Assembly: GCA_016584495.1 (NCBI GenBank)
Contig: WAID01000013.1
Span: 1,116,001-1,180,000, forward strand
Origin: Celoporthe dispersa
Lineage: Eukaryota; Ascomycota; Sordariomycetes; Diaporthales; Cryphonectriaceae
Length of the DNA stretch: 64,000 nucleotides
Direction of reading: 5' to 3'
In this document: piece by piece, positions 12,488-23,850 of the stretch
Layout of the letters: the number at the start of each line of letters is the position of its first letter
How positions within the stretch are numbered: position 1 is the first letter of the stretch
Notes under the pieces: generated by a model
What the model saw: only the letters and a program-made list of their open reading frames with translations
Databases searched by the model: none
What the model was told of the DNA's origin: nothing
Position numbers and translations under genes: made by a program

Positions 12488-12983
12488 TCAATACAGGAAG
12501 CTGCGCGAGCCTTCCCTTGAGACTAGTCTCGCGACGACAAGGCCCATTAGGAATAACGTAACTTGGACCCAAGCCCTGCCCAAGACGCTGCTGATAGGGT
12601 CGCTGAGCCCTCCCTGGTTGACGGCCCCAATGCCATTAAGCATAGAATCGACTCCCTCGTACTCCTGTTTCACACCATCCTGGCGCTGGCCGTTGTAATC
12701 TCTGGAGACAGACTCAGGACATGAACAATGTTTCCACAACCGGAAAGCGCGTCATCCTCTTCTCTCTGTTTTCCCAAGGGACACAAACTTACATGGTGCT
12801 CATATATTCCCGGTGAGCCCTCCGCACCTCGCCGGGCAGGGTCATCTCCACGACCGTCCTGGTCTGCGATATCTGCATCTGCAGCCTGCGCAGCTCGTCC
12901 TCTTGTTGTTTGAGCCTCTCCTTGTACTGCTTGTGCTGCTCAAGTAGGTTGTGGAGGTTTTGTCTGGCGGAGGCGGTCGACAT
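12488..12983 (-). CDS. Small tail-anchored coiled-coil protein (134 aa)
   Basis: Exon 1 12983..12793, intron 12792..12702 (donor GTAAGT, acceptor TCTCCAG), exon 2 12701..12488; the splice joins ST(M/I) to DYNGQRQDG and keeps frame, total 405 nt. Residues ~6-45 form a heptad-like coiled coil (NLLEQHKQYKERLKQQEDEL). Near the C-terminus (about residues 108-125) is a hydrophobic span, VTLFLMGLVVARLV, followed by a short Arg-containing tail. That layout, coiled coil in the cytosol and one C-terminal anchor, is the tail-anchored pattern (GET-pathway insertion into ER, Golgi or mitochondrial outer membrane). The family is not recognised; a trafficking or tethering role would be a guess. Confidence 0.75.
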
Positions 12984-14514
12984 CTTTTTGTTTTTAAGAT
13001 TATTCCATAGGCACACTGCGGAGGGAGGTCCGAGGAAGATAGAGAGGCAAAGGCTGGGGTGTTCTCGTAATAGTTGGTGTGGAAGCACCAGTGAGCTGGG
13101 TGTTCGAAAGTGGTGTTCGAAAGTGGTGTGCTGTGTGGTCTGCTGAATCTGAACAACCTAGCTATCACGAAATAGCTGTGCGTTCAATATAGGCAGCCCT
13201 GTGGCATAGGCCCACGGCTCTTCACTGCTCTTCACAGTTGTGCCAGTGGAAAAGGTGAGTCAATGAGGGTATTCACACCCTGAGGGCCGCTGCCACACTC
13301 CAAGATGGTGGGGAATGTTCGCAATGCCGCGGTCGGCTTTGTGCCTAGCGAATACACCAGCCGGTCAGGTAGGACGGTAGGCGAGGAGTGAGATCTAGTG
13401 ACACAGTAAGAGGAGTGGCATCGGTGGTGGAGGAGGAGGAGGAGGAGGAGGAGGAGGAGGAGGAGGAGGAGGAGGAGGAGGAGGAGGAGGAGGAGGAGGA
13501 GGAGGAGGAGGAAGAGGACGGCGATAATGATAAGAAGAATAACAACAGGTCAGTGTGAGTAATGAGAAGACAAGCGTAGGAGGGTGTGTATGCCGAAGAG
13601 TACAAATTGATATATAGACAAAAGAGGAAACAACAATCTTTGTCTGAATTTCTTCTCTTTCTCTTTTTCTTGATGCTGAGACCAGATACCCTTCCGTCCC
13701 TCTTTTTGGCGTCTTAGCCAACCTTCAACGCTCAATAGGAAGTCTTCGTTCTCGAAAGGCTGGTCACACAGATCGTAGGGTATACAGCACACTTGCACGA
13801 GAACAAATACATACACCCGCCCTGTCTCACAACAAGGCGCGGGCCTCCCCGAGCTCTTTTGTAAGTGAACGAAGGAAAGGCCACCCCTCCCTCTCCCCCC
13901 CCACGCTCAGGCCCGCTTGGGCTGCCACTTCGTCATCACACACACCAAACCCCAGAAATCGTGGACAAGTGTTGCCCAAAGAACCGGAGCGACTGGCGGT
14001 GTGGGCTGGTATTGGGGGCTGGCCGCGGCGCCGGACTCCCTCGTGGGTTCTTTGCGTGGCAAGTCAGCTGCTCTCGGCTTGACCACCCTCCGTCGGGATG
14101 GGGTTTAGGCGGATGGATGGATTGGGTGATTAGTCTTGTTTTTCCTCTGTTTCTTTTCTCACCAAGAGGGCCGCTGGCGTTGGCGGTCAGCCCCGAGGTG
14201 CTAGCCTCGGCTTGAGAGCGAGGGAGGGGGGAGAACTCGACTCGTGGGGAGGATGATGACAGCTGAGTTCGGGGTTTCGTCATGGATGGATGGGTAGGCT
14301 GAGAGAGACAGAGGTCCCTTGTGCCGCTGGCTTGCAAATTGTACTTTTATCCTTCCACCCTCTCTCTCTTGAGACCGCTCGGGATCTTGTCAGCCTGTCT
14401 GCCTGTCTTGTCCCTGGTTGACCTGCTGACTGAATGGCTGGCTGGATAAGGGAGAACCCCCCCTCCCCACCCAAAAAAAAAAAAAAAATAGACAAACAGG
14501 TACACCAAGTAGTA
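12984..14514. other. Intergenic region with microsatellite
   Basis: About 1.5 kb of non-coding DNA between two minus-strand genes, holding a GGA microsatellite and pyrimidine- and purine-skewed stretches. A run of A (14475-14489) lies just downstream of the membrane-protein gene end. No supported gene. Confidence 0.5.
13429..13512. repeat. (GGA)n trinucleotide microsatellite, ~28 uninterrupted copies
   Basis: 84 bases of perfect GGA, flanked by imperfect copies (GGT before, AGA GGA after). In the reverse frames it reads as poly-Pro or poly-Ser, but the surrounding ORFs are not coding-like, so it is intergenic. Strong G/A strand asymmetry. Confidence 0.95.
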
Positions 14515-15645
14515 TTAAACTAATCTCGCCGTGGTTGAACTACTCCTGATGGTCGACCTAGGCCCCTTCATGGATGAGGCTTGCGACATGGCCGCAGCAA
14601 TAGTCGCAGCCGAGGATCGATAATAAATATGTATGCTGCCGGCGTCCCCCGTTGTGCCGGCCTCACCGCCGTCGTACTCGGTTTCGGTGCCGTCCATGTC
14701 GCTCACCAGGCCTGACTCGCTGCTGACGGCCCCGCTGGGCGGTGGCCATCCTGGGCTCAGGAGCCCCCCGTTGCTGAGGGTATCCGAGTCTCTGTCCTGC
14801 TGCTGCCGGCCTCCTCGACTACTACCGCTGTTGCTGTTGTTGTTCCCATAAATTCCTCCCTCGGGACCTGACGCCTTCACCCTCTTCATCTCCTGGATCA
14901 CGGCCACCAGGTCCGTCATGCTCCCCGCCTGCAGCTCGACCGGGTGCTCTACAGACCCATACACCTCCGCTACGCCTCTTAGTCTCGTCCGTGACCTCGA
15001 CGACTTTTGCGACCGCTGCTTAGACCGCCCATCCAGCTCAGGCCTGTTATGCGGCGTGGGCAGTTCCTGCGGAGGCAGCGCAGGCAGCAGATCCGGGCTC
15101 TTCAGCGACCGCCGTGCACCGCCACCACCACCGCCGCCCACGGTAGTAGCCATGGACCTCTCGCCCATGGACCGCGCATAGTGGCTGTTCCGTGTGGTCC
15201 GCCCGTTGATGCTTGCGCCGCCGCCCATCATCGGCCCTCCCTGAACCGTGGTGGCGTGGCTGTAGGCCCTGCTCGGCGCTGTGTGGCGGCTCGGGTGCAG
15301 CGAGGCGATCTCTGCGCGCCTCCTGCGGGCGACGTGGCGGGAGTAGCAGAAGAGGGCGAGGGCGAGGATGGCCAGGAGGGCTATGGAACCTACGACGATG
15401 CCCGCGATGGCGCCGCCGCTGAGGTGGTGGGAATTGGAGGAGTTGTAATAGGAGGAGGAAGAGGCTGCGTCTGTGGGTTCGGAGCTGGAGGAAGTCGAGT
15501 AGATGTATATTAATGATAATGTGCTGCTGGTTGTGTCAAGGGCGCCGTTGCCGTTGTCGCTTCCCGAGGTGGCTGTCGAGGACGCCGCGGCGGCGGTGAT
15601 GGTCACTGTGACCTGCCCCGCGTGGCCCGTGGAGGAGGTGGCCAT
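14515..15645 (-). CDS. Single-span membrane protein, Ser/Thr-rich ectodomain, long basic cytoplasmic tail
   Basis: Single exon, 376 aa. Residues 1-~75 are Ser/Thr/Ala-rich and would be heavily O-mannosylated if extracytoplasmic. Residues ~76-101 form a transmembrane helix (GGAIAGIVVGSIALLAILAL), followed by a stop-transfer cluster RHVARRRR. The ~270-residue tail is low-complexity with Gly and Ser runs and a TDLVAVIQEM helix. The GGAIAGIVVGS wording before the helix is common in fungal WSC/Mid2-like wall-stress sensors and related uncharacterised proteins, but there is no WSC cysteine domain and no cleavable signal peptide, so it would have to insert by its own anchor. Function unknown. Confidence 0.75.
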   Translation of the reverse strand: MATSSTGHAGQVTVTITAAAASSTATSGSDNGNGALDTTSSTLSLIYIYSTSSSSEPTDAASSSSYYNSSNSHHLSGGAIAGIVVGSIALLAILALALFCYSRHVARRRRAEIASLHPSRHTAPSRAYSHATTVQGGPMMGGGASINGRTTRNSHYARSMGERSMATTVGGGGGGGARRSLKSPDLLPALPPQELPTPHNRPELDGRSKQRSQKSSRSRTRLRGVAEVYGSVEHPVELQAGSMTDLVAVIQEMKRVKASGPEGGIYGNNNSNSGSSRGGRQQQDRDSDTLSNGGLLSPGWPPPSGAVSSESGLVSDMDGTETEYDGGEAGTTGDAGSIHIYYRSSAATIAAAMSQASSMKGPRSTIRSSSTTARLV

Positions 15646-18425
15646 GATCGTTTGTGGTGTTGAATATAAAATTAGAGAAGAGGTCGAAAATTAAAATATA
15701 ACACAAGAAGAAAGATGGCAGAAGAATGTTTTAAAAGAGATCGTAATGGTCGTGAAGCCTTAAAAAAGAGGGTTTGCTCTTCTTTGGGAGCCTTTGCTTG
15801 GTACTGGAAATTTGGGGATCTTTGCGTCTCGTTTGAGAAGAGCGAGCGTGTGCGCTTGTGTGGCCTTGTCCCGCGGCAAGGGGAGGGAATTAGGAATTAC
15901 AGGCCCGCCGAGTTTCGAGCAATCGTATACTGAAGTGACTGCACTGTAATTGATGCTCAAGGGCTGTGGCGTCTTCCTCTCTCTCGCCCGCTAGGGATGG
16001 TTCGACTCGTCCTCGTCGAACCTCAATCCATCATCATCGTTGTCGTCGTCCTCGTCTCCGTCGTCGTCGGCGTCGTCGCGGCTCTCGTGCCCGTCGCGGT
16101 CAACGGGTGGGTGGGTGGTGAAGTGGAAGAAAGCCGCGCAGCTTTTTGTGGCTTGCAGGCCAAATGTTATCGCTCGCTGGCTATCGGGCTGGGGGTGGAA
16201 AAAAAAAAGAAGAAGGATCCAGGCTTTCAAAAGGCGCCAACAGGGCAGAGCTGAACGGTCCGGGAGACAGGAGGGCTGGGCTGGGCTGGGCTGGAGCTGG
16301 AAACGGGGACTCGACCGTCGCCACCACGTTCAGCGGAAGGGGGTGGGAGTGAGTATTATCTTGGTGTGGAGGGGAGGGTTGCAGAAGAGATCAAACACCC
16401 TAGAGCAAGCGAGCAAGTAACACACACATACACACACAGAAGCAACAAGCTGAAAAGAGAGTCAGAGAGAGAGAGAGAGAGGGGCAAAGATGAAAACCGA
16501 ATGAAAGAATAAGAGAGATAGAAAGGGAGTAGGCTTCAAACACGCCACTGGGTGGAAAACAAGAGGAACAAGGCCTGGTTCCTCCCGCAGGGCCCCAGGT
16601 CCGGAGACGAGCAATCAATCAATCCCTCGCCGGGTCGATGAGGGTTTTCTTGAAGAGTGGGAGAGAAAAAAAAAAAAAAGATAAACAGGCGGGAAGAGGC
16701 GCTTGAGGGGAGAGAGGGGAGGGCCTGTGCTGGGGCTAGGCCAGGACGAGTCAGAGGGATGGCAACCGTGCAAGCGAGATTGGGGCTGTCGTGGGCTCTC
16801 CAAGGGTTTGTCATGGGCCGTGTGTGTTCGATGGGGTGGGCCCTGGAGTTGCTGTGGGTGCAGAGCAATCCTCTCGAACGGATCCCGGAATCCTGCAGGC
16901 GCACAGGTGAGGGCACCACACACCTGCAGCTCCTCAGCTACGCCGTCGAGTCCCCCCTTCGAGGAGGAGTGAGGAGGAGGCGCGGAAAGGGGGTTGGTTG
17001 GTTTGCCGGTGGGGCACGGAGCTGCTGTGTGTGGTGCCATGTGTACTACTGTACAACTTCTTGCTGCAGGCTCTCGCGATCTGTCTGCGCCACGCTGCTG
17101 AACGGACAATACGTGGATGCCTCCCATCCTACGCAGACGCGACGATGGTGGTGGTGATGGCAGCAGGAGCAGTTGGTGGCTGGCGACGGCGAAGGCGGAT
17201 AAGATGGGACCAGACGACAGGATGAAATAATAAGTAAAAGCAAGCAGGCCTGGTGTAGAGAGAGCATCATGAGCACCGCAACCACAGCACGCGGGCCCGT
17301 GACTCGCTGGCCCGTGCGTCTCAGGGAGGCACCTGCCCTGCCTTTCCAAGATAGCTTCAGCTGGCCTGGACCTACCCGACTGGCTCTTTCCTTCCTTCTT
17401 TCCTTCTGTAGCGCAGCCCTCCATATGGCCTCTTTCCACGATCACCGTCACTGTCGTCATCATCCTTTCGAGGGCGCTCCACCGTGATCATGGGCCAGGC
17501 GGCCTGATATAGAAAACATATCTCCGGTCTGGTGGATCCTATGGATCTCATCTGCTTCCCTCGCTGAGAGGATGCACTCGCGAGTCCCGCCTGTGAACAC
17601 CTTGGAATTGATCCGGGGTGGTATGCGGCTCTTTTTTACAAGTCTTGCCTGGATGGGTTAAGGGAGGTGACTTCACTGAGCGCCACAGGAGCATACCCAA
17701 CCCGTGTCTGGGCTGGCGGAGACTTAAGATCTATTACGGTATACATATTAAAAAAAAAAACACAAGGACGACTAGGCATTGTCGTCGCAGCGCAGCATCT
17801 TGAGGGTCAAAGCCAACCTCGTCCCAGACCTGTCAGAGGGAAGCGAACGAGAGAAGAGAAGAAGAAGAAAAAAAGAGAAAAGAAGAAAAGAAAAGACAGA
17901 AAAACAGGGAGAAAGAAGATAAAAAGAATGAAAATGGAAAGACTTAAGACGATACAGGTGATTAGTGAACCTCAAACGTTCTGCTTACTGACCATGCGGC
18001 CAAGCCCTGAGGAAGGGCTCGTGAAAAGGGAGACGGACCATCATCACATGCTAACTAGAAAGCCCTTGTGCCCAAGCAGAAAGAAAGCCATGGCAGGCAG
18101 GCGCAAGTCAGTGCTTACAGTTTGACCTATGACGCCTGACCTGGCCTGTCCCGAAGCTGTCCCGACCGAGCGCATGCCCGGTGCCTCGGCAACTCGAAGG
18201 CCCACTTAGGAATCACCGACACATTGTTTGAAGAGCATATCCTCGACACTTTTTGTTGAAGAGGACAGTCTCTCCAAAGAATCTTCTACAAGCCGAGTAT
18301 CTTCGCCGGAGAACATCTCAGAACTCTGATCTCCTTGACACACATCCAAGTCCTCGTCTGTCCAGTCCGTTGCTCCTCAGACACCTTGACAGGTCATCAT
18401 CAACAACAGCAAAGAAACCGCAAAG
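15646..18425. other. Gene-poor low-complexity region
   Basis: About 2.8 kb with no supported gene, between divergently transcribed genes, so it contains two promoters. It holds a CGT/CGTC-rich stretch (16020-16085), GGGCT tandem copies (16272-16294), an AG run (16464-16481), several A10-A14 runs and a long purine-rich stretch (17845-17945). ORFs on both strands across it are mutually overlapping and of low complexity. A non-coding transcript is possible but not shown. Confidence 0.5.
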
Positions 18426-20012
18426 ATGGGTGGTAAGCTGCCTTGACGAGGTCGACGACGACGGTGTGCCGTTTCCAGACTGACCACCCTTCCAGCTCTC
18501 GACAGACTGTCTTCTATCGGCAGCCAGCTCACCAGCCCCAAGCTGGGCAAGGAGAAGCTCCTCGAGAAGAGCCCTGATGATGTGGGCCGCCCTCCTCCTC
18601 CTCCTCCTCCTCCTCCTCCACCACCACCACCACCACTGCTGCTGCTAACTCTCTTCTTTTCCACCCCCCCCTAGATCGTCGTCACAGCCTGCCTCCGCAC
18701 CCCCCTTCACAAAGGGCGGCAAGGGCGGCTTCAAGGACACCATGGCCTCCGACCTCGTAGCCGGCGCCCTGAGGGGCATCCTCGAGCGCTCCAAGATCGA
18801 CCCGTCCCTGGTTGAGGACGTCTGTGTCGGCACCGTCCTGGCCCCAGGAGGCGGCGCCACCGAGATGCGCGCCGCCGCCCTGGTCGCAGGCTTTCCCGAG
18901 TCCACCGCCGTGCGCACCCTCAACAGGCAGTGCTCCTCGGGCCTGCAGGCGTGTGTGGACGTCGCCAACCAGATCCGCGCCGGCATGATCGAGGTGGGCA
19001 TCGGCGCGGGCGTCGAGAGCATGTCTACGCAGTACGGGTATGTCTTGGAGAGAACAAGTTTTCTTTTGTCAACCCTTCCTCACCCTTCTCCTCAGATGCT
19101 GACCAAGTGTTGTCCACAGGCCGGGCGCCGTAACCGAGTTCTCCGACCTCCTCGAGTCCCATCCCGAGGCCGCCAACTGCAAGGTGCCCATGGGCGTTCT
19201 GTCCGAGGACATGGCCAAGGCCCGCAACATCAGCCGCGCCAGCCAGGACGCCTTCGCCGCCGCCTCGTACCAAAAGGCCGTCGCGGCCCAGAAGCAGGGC
19301 CTCTTCAAGGAGGAGATCATGCCGCTGAAGGTCAAGTTCGAGGACCCCAAGAGCGGCGAGACAAAGGACATCGTTGTGGACCGCGACGACGGCGTGCGCG
19401 ACGGCATCACGGCCGAGTCCCTGGGAAAGATCAAGCCCGCCTTTGCCCGCGACGGCTCCATCCATGCCGGCAACGCCAGCCAGATCAGCGACGGCGCAGC
19501 CGCCGTCCTGCTCATGCGGCGCAGCACCGCCGAGCGACTGGGCCAGACCATCCTCGGCAAGTACGTCGCCGCCAGCATCGTCGGCGTCGCGCCTCTGCTC
19601 ATGGGCGTGGGGCCCTGGAAGGCCATCCCCAAGGTCTTTGAGCTCACCGGCATCACCAAGGACGACGTCGACATCTTTGAGATCAACGAGGCCTTTGCCA
19701 GCCAGTGCCTGTGGTGCGCCAACGAGCTGGGCCTGCCCGCCGAGAAGATCAACCCCAAGGGCGGTGCCATCGCTTTTGGTCACCCGCTCGGATGCACGGG
19801 GGCCAGGCAGGTCTCTACGCTTCTGTACGAGCTCAGGAGGAGGGGCGAGAAGATTGGTGTGACGAGTATGTGCATTGGCACTGGTATGGGGTAAGTCAAG
19901 TCACTCTCCTCTCTCTCTCTCTCTCTCTTTGTCTTTGTCTTCCAGGCTGGTGCTGACCTTGAGTGTGTGTGTGCGCGCTTCTAGCATGGCTGCTGTGTGG
20001 GTTGCTGAGTAG
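18426..20012 (+). CDS. POT1: Peroxisomal 3-ketoacyl-CoA thiolase (acetyl-CoA C-acyltransferase), apparent frameshift
   Basis: Last step of peroxisomal beta-oxidation: thiolytic release of acetyl-CoA. Exons 18426..18432, 18496..18581, 18675..19037, 19120..19890, 19985..20012. Exon 1 is only 7 nt (ATG GGT G). The mature N-terminus MGALDRLSSIGSQL carries a PTS2 peroxisome signal (R-L-x5-Q-L), fitting the fungal peroxisomal enzyme. Visible active-site elements: nucleophile loop NRQCSSGLQA, NEAFASQ, GGAIAFGHPLG (His) and CIGTGMG (second Cys). Exon 3 encodes IVVTACLRTP and then shifts frame at a C6 run (18700-18705); with one C fewer it reads on as FTKGGKGGFKDT and the CDS becomes 1254 nt (417 aa), normal for the family. 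Using the later CACAG acceptor (exon from 18688) would keep frame but discard the conserved first strand. Confidence 0.92.
18591..18646 (+). repeat. (CCT)n(CCA)n(CTG)n compound microsatellite inside thiolase intron 2
   Basis: Trinucleotide tracts shift from CCT to CCA to CTG within intron 18582..18674. The length is divisible enough to keep part of it readable in frame, but it separates two conserved thiolase segments (PDD and IVVTA), so it is intronic. Confidence 0.85.
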
Positions 20013-20399
20013 AAGAATCTGGGCGGAGGTTGAGATAGTAAGGGCGATGGATGTCTTGATACATGTTGTAGAGTATGGGTCTGGAAAATGCATGATCATG
20101 TTGTCTCTTGCAATGTTGTATTGAAATAGCGACCCAGTGACACAAAACTGAGTGCGAGACTTTCCAAAGCAGTCTGTCTATATGTACAGGTGGTATCTCT
20201 TATGGATGAAATGCAGTGCAATCAATGCACATGTCTCTCTTTCTCCCCCCTCCCCCCCCCCCCCACAAACGCCATTCCCTGATTTGGATAGTCTCTCCCT
20301 CCCTGCCTCTCACTCTATTTTTTTCCTCCCTTCTCTCTTTCGCCTCCTAATTTGACCCCTCAAGACACCACCTGAATCATCTCTGCACCCCAAGATCCC
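20013..20399. other. Convergent 3' intergenic region
   Basis: Between thiolase (+) and the ataxin-10 homologue (-) stops. Pyrimidine-rich, with a C run near 20250-20264 and CT-rich tracts. No gene seen. Confidence 0.5.
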
Positions 20400-23300
20400 C
20401 TACAATTTCCCCCGTAGGTTCCTTAACTTGGGATCCGTATCAACGCCCAATGCATCACGCAGGTTGATGTCGATCCCCTCCTTCTTGAGGCGCTCGGTGA
20501 GCTTCATGACACAGTACCTAGAAGCAATAACGCAATTAGAAAACCTCATATTCCACCAAATTTTGGTTATTATTTTTCTCTTGTTTTCTTTTTGGTTTTA
20601 GGAAGAGCCTGGGTTGGTGGTGTAGCGGGAAAGGGTCCAGAGATTGGAAACAAGAGGACGTTCTGACAAGGGGCGCAAAGAATAGAGAGTCTCCCGCACG
20701 ACAAGCAACGAGGTGATTTACTCAGAGTGCCTCACATAAAATCCTCGTCTTCCGTCTCCTCCACGTTCTCGCCCAGCGCTAGCCGCGCCGCCTCGTCGGC
20801 CAGGTTGATGATGTCGTGTAGGAGCTCGTCGGTACGGTTGGGCGAGGGCATGTTCGGCTGTGTCCAGTCTATGGACTGGAGGTAGTTTCGCATGTTGTTT
20901 CGTGCGATGGTGTTAGCTGCCTTGTTATCACTGCTGCTGCCGGCTGCAGTACTGATGGTCGGCGGAACAAAAGGCAGATGGTGGATCACGCGTCCCGGGG
21001 CGGGGGCATGAGGAGCGCTGGTGACGCTGGTAGCGCTAGTTTTGTTTTGTCCCGCCGTCGCAGGGTCGGTTGGTCCAGGACGGACCATCACTCTCACCTC
21101 GCCCGGGATGCCGTCGATGCGGAGGTTTGCTGACTGACCCGGGGCTACAGTATGGGTGGCCGTCGGCTGGGGACCATGGGCCACCAAGTTCCGCAGAAAT
21201 CTGTTGGCGTCCTCGGAGCCGTCCATGAGCCACTTCAGACACAACTGGACCCGCTCTCTGGCGTAGCGGTTGTGGTCGTCATACGTGCAGCAATTCAGCA
21301 GTGCAACGATACCGTTGTGCTTCACTATCTGCTTCTGCACCGTTGAGTTGCCCGGGCTGTGGAGGCCGCGAGGTGGTTGCAGCAGCGTGGCGAGAATCTG
21401 CAGGATCTGTCCCTTGACGCCAGCCCACGGGAAGGTGTGCGCAGCCGGTGTATCGCGCATATTGCCCGGATGCGGTGGCTGAGAAGGCGTGGCTTCGTTG
21501 GCGTCGTGCTGACCATTGTTCACCGCTGAGGGTGCTTGGTTAAGCCGGCTTTTGGATCGGCTTGGCGGGTCCACGAGACTTTTCTTCGCCACGCCCTCCT
21601 CAAGCCCTCGCAAAAGTGAGATGAGATCGTAAGACGCCTCCCACTCGATCAACTTGGGCCGCATCTCAGGGTCTTCGGATACGCTTGTCAGGAAGTCCAG
21701 GAACTGCACCAGCCCGTCCTTGGCACGCTCCATGTCCCAGTTATCCACAGGGAAGTCTGCGGGATCCAGCCTGTTGTGTCGGATGTCCGCCTGCAGCTTC
21801 ATCAGAGCTACGCACTCCGGGACAATCCTGCTGCGGAAGTTGATGAAGAAGAAGTGAACCAGCCTGACCGCTGCCATCGGGTCCTTATACGCCTCAGGGG
21901 GGAGAGGGGTTGTCCCTCATCCGTGCGCGAAACATGTAGTTGACCAGTCGCAGGAGGATGGTCTGCGCAGGTGACACGATATCTTTCGGGATCCGTAAGG
22001 TGTTCCAAGCATACGGGATCAGGGCGCTCTTGTGAATGGCCTCCACGATCTGGCTGGTCAGCTGGAAGATCAGTGACGTCTCGTCCTTCTCCCAGACGGC
22101 AATGAAGACCAGCATTTCCCGAAGCAGACTCTTGCCGCAGTCTAACGCTAGAAACATCCGGCATCGCGTCAGCTGCAGGTTCTCGCCTGCTGCTGTCAAG
22201 CCGCTGCCCGCCGCATCGAGTATGCATGACTTGACAATCATGTGCAGGGCCTCGATCTGCTTGGGATCCAGGATGTTAGGCACCTCGGTGAGGAGGCCGG
22301 TCATGGGACCATCTCCATAGGACTCGTCATCGTCAACGTCGTCATCCTCCGCCATGTCGTCCACGTACTCTTCGCTGTACTCCTCGGGTGGGCGATGGTC
22401 CGCATACTCGGCCTCGTGCGCGTCGTCTTGCAGCGAATCGGGCCTGTCTTGATCATCCCCTCGGTACTGATGGGCATATCTGTTGACGAGGTTCTCCTTG
22501 CAGACCATCATGCGCTTCTCGGCAAATTCAATCGAAGGCATCGGCACGACCAGCCGATGGAGGTTTGGGTCCTGGGCCTTTGCCCACCACTCGTCGACCT
22601 CACGGGAAACGTGGCCATAGCGCCGGTCCTGCTCGAACTTGTCTGTCTCGTTCGGGTCCCACACTTGCATAGCACCATCATTATCAACAACATCACGTTC
22701 CTCGTCGTCATTGTCGTCGTCATCGTCCTCTTCCTCCTCCCCTGGCCTGTCGGCCCTGACCTTCACAGCGCCCTCAGGCAGCCAGTTCCATGCCAGTGGT
22801 GATATTGGGGCAAGAGGCCCAGGCTGCCTCTGTGTCCGAGCTTGTTCTTCTGCGTAGGTCCTCAGGAGACGCCGAGCGGTGGGGGTCATGGTCGAGTTGC
22901 GCTCCAACCAGTTCTGGACCTCTGTCTTGGCGACATCTACACGAAAATGAACTTCTTCATCCGAATCGTCCTGCGGGTCATCCATGTTGGCATCGTCGTC
23001 GAACAAGACGTCGTACCAGAATGACATCTTGTTTCTGTCATTCTTGGCGGTCCAGTTGTGCGCCTGCTGTAGGGACGTCACCAGTATTTTCTTGTCTGTG
23101 GGCACTGTCAGTCGCCGCCGCAGCATGGGGCTCAGTTATACACGCGATGGGTCGAATCTCACAAAGGTCGGTGATCTCATTTAACCTCGCCCGGGAGTTC
23201 TCGTCCAGCACCTCTCCGTCATAGCCTTTGCTGGTCACGTTCACACAGAGGATGATCGTCTGATACACCATCTGGTCGAAATGGACTGCCGCACAGATGT

Positions 23301-23850
23301 CCTGCGGCACCTCAGGTTCGGACGTGACGAGGAGATTCCGCGCGATATGCATCAGCTTGTTCAGGATCTGCAGGTCCTCTTTCAGGCCCTGGTAGTTCTT
23401 GATGATGAGAGCTGTGCTCTCCTGGGGCGTCACGCCCTTGTCGGGGTCGTTGAGGCTCGCCAGTGGTCCGACAGAACGGGTTGTGAGATTCGGGATAGCA
23501 GCTGCAAATATCCGAGTCATCCACACCCATATTGTCACGTTCCTCGACAGATTCTCGCTGTGGTCCAGGTCAGGTTATCGATCTCCCCTGGGGCAGACTT
23601 GAGTTACATACCGGACCTCCTTCCAGGCATGGGACTTGTCCAGAGTTTTTGATACCATGGCAACAACCTTGAGCGTCGTCTGGACGCCCATGGGAGGAGA
23701 GTCGGTGAAGTGACCCTCAAGGCACATGAGCGCCGCCGTAAAATACCTTTCCTCGATGGTATCACTTGAGACCGGCCTGGCCGGAACATCAAGCGCGCCA
23801 ACTTCACCTGCGGCTGTAATGACCTCCATACCTCCAGTGCTGGCCGCCAT
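20400..23850 (-). CDS. Ataxin-10-domain ARM-repeat protein (ataxin-10/CTR86 homologue), apparent frameshift
   Basis: Exons 23850..23612, 23557..23163, 23095..20736 and 20517..20400; introns use GTATGT, GTGAGA and GTGAGG donors. The third exon has an extra base in a G6 run on the + strand (21897-21902): just before it the frame ends RARMRDNPSPP-stop, just after it the neighbouring frame reads EAYKDPMAAVRLVHFFF. Corrected CDS is 3111 nt, 1036 aa. Helical ARM-like repeats run throughout, an acidic linker (EEEEDDDDDNDDEE) sits mid-protein, and near the C-terminus GIVALLNCCTYDDHNRYARE matches the signature of the ataxin-10 domain. The short last exon (YCVMKLTERLKKEGIDINLR) ends the protein. The yeast homologue is CTR86; the molecular role is poorly defined. 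Family call moderately sure, gene structure well supported. Confidence 0.8.

Noticed and set aside
13345..13721. Poly-Ser and poly-Pro minus-strand ORFs
   Set aside because: Created by translation of the GGA microsatellite.
16000..17500. Overlapping ORFs up to 282 aa on both strands
   Set aside because: Low complexity, no conserved motif, all three frames open for similar lengths; codon use unlike the neighbouring genes.
19025..19783. 252-aa minus-strand ORF
   Set aside because: Antisense of thiolase exon 4.
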